A stretch of DNA of 64,000 nt from positions 437,063 through 501,062 of the forward strand of contig SCFE01000110.1 of the NCBI GenBank assembly GCA_004352715.1. Direction: 5' to 3'. Below the pieces are notes generated by a model. It saw only the letters and a list, made by a program, of their open reading frames with translations. It searched no databases and was not told the origin of the DNA. Shown piece by piece: positions 58,936 through 64,000 of this stretch; the first letter of the stretch is position 1; the number at the start of each line of letters is the position of its first letter. The stretch is from Hofstenia miamia. Taxonomy: Eukaryota > Xenacoelomorpha > Acoela. Both the position numbers and the translations under genes were made by a program.

Positions 58936-61245
58936 AGAATTCAGCTAGATCACACAGTCCCATGGACAACTGATAGAGCTGTGCGGTTACGGATTTAACC
59001 CGCGGTTACGGTTAAAATCTTTACAAGTTGGGCGGTTGAGGTCATAACCGTAAATGGCTAAGATTTTCTGGTATCATTCTCTTCTGTCCGACAAATTTTT
59101 TAAAATCACCTGTGAATGATTTTCTTGTTATTCAATCAGTCGAAAGATGTCTTCAATAAATATCGTTTCAATGACATTTTAGATTTTTGTTATTGCTGAA
59201 TTTTGTTTTATTTGAGTATTTAGTTTAGTATTCTAAAAAAATCTTGAGCGGTTAGGGTTACAAAAAGTTGGTTACGGTTGCTAGAAAAAAACACCTATTA
59301 GGTTAAAGTCTACTTACTGATCTCAGTTCCATGTGAGCGGGATTAACATGGGACTGCGAGTAAACGAACCTGGAACTAAGGATTTAAGAATGCTACTAAT
59401 AATTTTTCAATTTTTGATTAAAATAAGTTTCATGCTATGGGGACTATCGCAACAGAAAATCGAATGAGGCTTAGTGGAACCTGATCCAGGGAGACTAAAT
59501 GGGACTGAAACCAGTAAAATTCTCATCCCTCAGGACCATTGTCACTATACATAACTTCAAGAATTGTGGAGAAATATGGAAATGTTTCAAAAATAGTTGT
59601 GTAAATAGAAGATAATCCCATTTTCATATGCAAGCCTGCATATTATTCAAACATGTAAATTATGAAACTTTTTGCTTCAAACATGTTTGAAAACTACAAA
59701 ATAATTTACCTGTAAAGTGCTGAACTTGAAAACACGCCCTGGTAAAACATCATATACACCAGCATAAAATTTCCCATTTTAATGTGGACATCGGTTCTTT
59801 GAACAAAATCATTCCATTATACAAATGCAAGTGTTTCGCACAAACAAATCATCATCGATCTTTTGAGTAATACACTTGGCAATCGGTTTCTTATGAAATG
59901 TCTGCAGTTCAATTTAGCGACTGAATGGTGGGACGATTCTCAAAATTCATTACGTTATATGTATTAATGGTAAAACATTCACTTTGAAAGATCACCATGC
60001 AATTTAGTTGAGATTTTGAACAAATTTCTTGTAAATAATTTCAAAAATGCATTGTCTTGCTGTAGTGTTGTTGTGGAGTCAATTAGTCTGGCATACTTCC
60101 AATGTACATATTTTCGCCAGTTAACTCAAGGCTTTCAACAGATGCAAAACCTTATCAGCAAAATATTTTCAAGTGAAATAATTTCTTTGTTGTGCTGTGC
60201 TAACGTAAAAAGTGAGTTATATGTGCTGAGCGAATGTTTACAATTTGAAAATCATTTTGCTATCACATAAATATTTAGAGAAACCCATTTATTAAATATG
60301 TTGATCTATAAATTCATGTAGCTAATAATTTCGTTATGTTACCACAAACATGGTTGTCGTTAATGGTATGGCTAATATATGCCTCGTTGAAATTTGTTAG
60401 CAATTCATAATTTCAATGTTTTATATTTCGTTCATGCAACATCGTCATCATATAATAGATGGCGAATGATGGCAAAAGACATCTAGAATACATGTGGTAA
60501 TAGAAATTAATAACGTGATTTCTAATATTTCACAAAATAAATGCCAAATTACAAGCTGAAATTCACAAGCAAGAATTTTTATATAATATGAAATTGTAGT
60601 GATATCACAAACAATTAATTAGGTTGCAGAACGATTTTGAAACATTCAGAAACAAATTTTGAAATAAAAAAATTTTTATTTGTTTTCCAATACAACTCGC
60701 TTTGTTAGGCGCAAACATTGAAAATGGAAACAAATTAATAGTTAGTATTTGTTGCAATCTACTATTACTAATAGGAAACCACTTCATTTATAGTATTTGT
60801 GTTTTCTATCAAATAAAGCTGCTTGCTAAAGTTTTGCACAATATAATTTGAAATTCTATAAAGGTGTTGTTTTTTGTTCAAAAAAATGTAAAATAAATAT
60901 TTACCAGTGGAATTGTTGTATAAATGACATAAAACTTTAGAATTTCCTTGAAACTCAATAAAATTACTGTATATGTAACAATAAATTTGTGGACTTCAAT
61001 TACAGCGCAGCCATACTTTTAAGTTTGACATCTATAATGGCCATAAATTCGTTTTCTACCATACAATTATAGTATTCTTAATATGGTACATAATGGTACC
61101 CATTGGCGCCACAACCGAGAGGCAGTTGTCCTTCTAAAATTGAAATAGCAGAAAGAGGAATTCATCAATGTTGAGATATAATTATCACTGTTTATTTTAA
61201 ATCTCAAGAAAAATGCTACAATGCTTGTAGTTAGCTAATCTTTTC
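58936..61245. other. No gene recognised; GCGGTTACGG-type repeat patch
   Basis: At about 58.98-59.29 kb, GCGGTTACGG and related motifs occur at both ends of a 310-bp stretch beginning near AGAGCTGTGCGG, suggestive of a hAT-like MITE, but no target duplication was found. GGGACTG motifs follow at 59.35-59.51 kb. The rest is AT-rich without recognised ORFs. Confidence 0.35.
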
Positions 61246-62380
61246 TTGGAAAAATGTATTCGGCCACTTCAGAGAATCAGTAAAAAGTTTCATTGGTTGA
61301 GTTTTTTTCAGTATATTTATATTGAAAATGTCTAATAACAGTCTTTCTTCGCATTGGTTACGTACCTCCTTCCATCCGCGAGTTGATTATCTCCAAATAT
61401 TTGGGAGGGATGAGTCAACGTAATATAGCCTGACTTGTAGAGCGACTCGAAGTACCGTCGGGGATAACATCATACGTTTCAATTCTGAAAACATCATTGC
61501 CCCCAAACCAAAGTCCGGAATACCAAAGAAGAGCTCCAAAACTTCCCAATCAGCTCTTGTGTGCCTTTCAAAGTGAAATCCCAGGAAGATTTCAAAGCAA
61601 CTTCGCAAGGAGTGGGCTGATGGTTACCTCGTGACTGCAAGAAAAGTGCGAAAAATCCTGAAGAAGTACTCAATTGGGACTTTCATGGCACCCAGAAAGC
61701 CATTTTTAACCTCAAAGTAAAGATTACGCCAGGTGAGGTGGGCCAATTTAATGAGAAACAATTTATCTGAACATTGGTCTAATGTTATATTTTCAGATGG
61801 GCAGAAGTTCAGATTTTTGCCTCAACTTACTCGGGGACCATGAAGTATAGTGGGAAGTCTGCAATGGTATGGGGTGCAATATGGAAGTGTGGCTTTCACA
61901 AAATTGTTCACATCAGTGGTACTCTCCTAAGCTCTTATTATGCTCGGATTTTAGAAAAGGAACTCTTGCTACTCCTTACAAGTGATTAATATATCAGCAG
62001 GATGGTGCTCCATGTCATACCCCAAAGAAATGAAAAATTTCTTCCACAATAATGGGGTTGCTATCCCTGCTGACTGGCCTAGGCAATCTCCAGACCTTAA
62101 CATTTCGAACATATGTGGAAAGAGGTCACATATCGAATTGGACAGCATACTCATCACACTAAAGATGAGCTGTGGAGCACAATAAAGAAAATATTTTATG
62201 CAATTCCCAACAGCTTTATTGAAGGACTTTTTGCATTCTTCAAAGGGACACCCTACAAAATATTAGAAGAGACAATTTTGTTGCTAAGTGCTTGTATTGC
62301 ATCAATTATTAATTTATGTATCTTATTTTGAATTTACTTTTTTCGGATTTGCGCATTTGTGGCCGAATATATTTTTCCAA
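61246..62380 (+). mobile_element. Tc1-like transposon relic with terminal inverted repeats
   Basis: Termini TTGGAAAAATGTATTCGGCC.. (61246-61267) and its inverse at 62359-62380 match at 21 of 22 positions. TA follows the right end; the left neighbour is TC, so one half of the expected TA target duplication is mutated. Inside, a Tc1-type transposase reads in several frames: REWADGYLVTARKVRKIL, VIFSDGQKF (first catalytic Asp), YSGKSAMVWGAI, QQDGAPCHTPK (second Asp) and WPRQSPDLN. The third acidic residue region reads SNICG, where '(E)N.WG' is expected. Many stops and frame changes make it non-autonomous. Length 1135 bp. Confidence 0.8.
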
Positions 62381-62743
62381 TACAAGTTTTCTAATTTTGA
62401 TTAAAAATTACTAGCCAATTGTTATTCAGCATATTTTATGGTATTAGACATACAGATTTTCCTTTCTCAATCAAAGTAACACTCAGTTATAATCACACTC
62501 ACAGTCTATCCAATGAATGTTCATTATTTATTCAAAATAGCAAGGTCGTCGAATACATATTTCCATGACTCTACATAAATAGTTACTTTAAGGAACGAAT
62601 GCAAAAAAGTAGCAATTATTAATATCTTTTCAGTTACTAGAAATGTTGATTTTGTAAAAAATTGCATTCAAATATGGTATGATGATGTTATTCATAATAA
62701 ACAAAATTATATTTCGACAATCAATTGTTTAAAGTACGTTAAA

Positions 62744-62746
<3 letters not shown>

Positions 62747-62795
<49 letters not shown>

Positions 62796-62884
62796 TAAGA
62801 TCTGTGAGGCTCTATTAATTAAACAACATTACAAAGAAAACATCATNNNNNNNNNNNNNNNNNNNNNNNNNNNNNNNNNNNNNN

Positions 62885-62919
<35 letters not shown>
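62747..62919. repeat. (AT)n microsatellites around a 38-N gap
   Basis: Pure AT dinucleotide at 62747-62788 and 62889-62919, with unrelated sequence and N (62847-62884) between. The first tract runs into CACACAC. Confidence 0.9.
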
Positions 62920-62922
<3 letters not shown>

Positions 62923-63624
62923 ACGCTTAGCTTAAATGTTTTTCTAAACTTCTTACTCTGATATCCAGCCTTTCTAAATATCTGCTTCACTTCATTAAAT
63001 GTAAAATTCTATAATCTTTTGTAAATGTGATGACGAAATGTGAGGATACGGAGAGATATTAATCATGATTTTATATTGAAATGTTGGAAAAAATTTCACA
63101 CAAATGCTCTGCTTATACTAGTAATTATTCCATTGGCCTGAAGCTGACATGCATAAGTTTAGTTAAATAATTAGCGGTTACTAAAATTCAAGGGAATAGA
63201 TTAGCTAAAATTATAGAATTAGTAATAAAATATTGGAATTAATATCACTCCGATTAAATGTAATTAATATCATCAATGATTTTTTGCAATTAAAAAATTT
63301 GTTAGTACTTTCATAAATGAAATTAGAATTAACATCTACCAGTCATTAAATTATATATAAGCTTGAAATAACTGAAATCTGTCGAAATTTCAAGATAAGA
63401 GTAAATTTACAAGCAATTCATATCTATAAAAATATTAATTACAGCTGAAATATATAAGTATTTGTACGATTCATTATAATAATGAGGCTAAAAAATTTAT
63501 TCAATTAAATAATATTAGTACTTTCAGCAGCACATTTCCTATATTATCATAATTAACTTATTGATAATTCGTCTTATGTGCTATGTACTGATATAATAAT
63601 CAGTAATAATTTTCCGCCCACAAA

Positions 63625-63714
63625 ATGGCTGAAAATATTGAAGCATTTGATGAAATGTATTTGCGAACGTATGTTCACAGAAGTCAAATTCTGGAGTCAA
63701 TGATGAAGTGCTAA
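63625..63714 (+). other. Possible start of a protein-coding sequence, frame broken
   Basis: An ATG in good context (CACAAAATGG) opens MAENIEAFDEMYLRTYVHRS and nine more residues to a stop. In the next frame, sequence right after continues as NDEVLRAPALKLIHQKLLEE, which is protein-like. This could be a decayed gene with one frame change or two separate chance frames. No family recognised. Confidence 0.25.
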
Positions 63715-64000
63715 GAGCGCCAGCATTGAAACTAATTCATCAAAAATTACTTGAAGAATTTATTGACATTTTTATGATATAAGTACAAATCACTTGGTGA
63801 CAGTAAATTTAGAGTATCTGTTTATTGTAGTACATCTACATGTAATTAGAAGTTGGAAATAATTTGTTGAAATTTAGACTTTACTAGTTCCCTATATATT
63901 GAAGATTATAAGAACAATTTATTTCAGAATTGTGAGGCATGTCGAACAATTGTATAATGTCAAAAAAGGGGTTTAATAGTGTTTTGAAAAAAACCTTGTA

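Larger units (their letters stand above)
62381..64000. other. No gene confidently recognised
   Basis: AT-rich tail of the window with an (AT)n tract and a 38-N gap at 62847-62884. A short ATG frame at 63625-63714 is listed separately. Confidence 0.4.

Noticed and set aside
1-64000. CRISPR arrays, bacterial operons, riboswitches, replication origins
   Set aside because: No spaced short repeats or prokaryotic gene organisation; introns, LINEs and tRNA context show nuclear animal DNA.

Overview
The window is a strongly AT-rich stretch of animal nuclear DNA, most likely from an invertebrate. I cannot name the species. The evidence is: a multi-exon peptide-receptor-type GPCR with GT/AG introns, secreted eight-cysteine three-finger (Ly6/uPAR-type) genes, a nuclear-type tRNA-Ser(AGA)-like locus, long (AT)n runs, and relics of LINEs, hAT, Tc1/mariner, copia-type and integrase-type elements. 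Very little of it is live coding sequence.

Layout. 1-4.5 kb: no gene seen. 4.5-9.6 kb: a minus-strand class A GPCR in at least three recognisable exons; the exon for TM2 was not found. 11.4-15.1 kb: a cluster of DNA-transposon relics (a hAT-type MITE with target duplication, a Tc1 DNA-binding piece, a hAT C-terminus, an rve integrase piece). 15.1-20.3 kb: nothing supported. 20.3 kb: a diverged three-finger exon. 21-24.5 kb: copia-type and LINE reverse-transcriptase relics. 25.4-38.9 kb: a segmental array carrying three near-identical minus-strand three-finger genes (26.4, 33.7 and 35.7 kb), LINE 3' ends and decayed ORFs, broken by two gaps of exactly 1000 N. 31.2-32.5 kb and 39.9-42.7 kb: LINE pieces. 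45.2 kb: a second hAT-like MITE. 50.0-50.35 kb: a tandem pair of tRNA-Ser-like loci. 51.6 kb: an inverted, frameshifted three-finger relative. 57.1-58.9 kb: a 5'-truncated LINE. 61.2-62.4 kb: a Tc1-like relic with intact-looking terminal repeats.

The most interesting object is the three-finger gene array. The three full copies are mosaics: copy B has the signal peptide of copy A and the mature domain of copy C, and B and C share a C-terminus that looks made by a short deletion. About 3.06 kb upstream of copies A and C is almost identical, while the other flank is clearly diverged. This fits recent duplication with gene conversion, although false duplication by the assembler has to be excluded.

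That caution is well founded. Three short N gaps (near 13.2, 23.0 and 48.0 kb) are each flanked by exact direct copies of 208, 226 and 118 bases, which looks like unmerged contig overlap. All calls come from reading the sequence; no database search was run.
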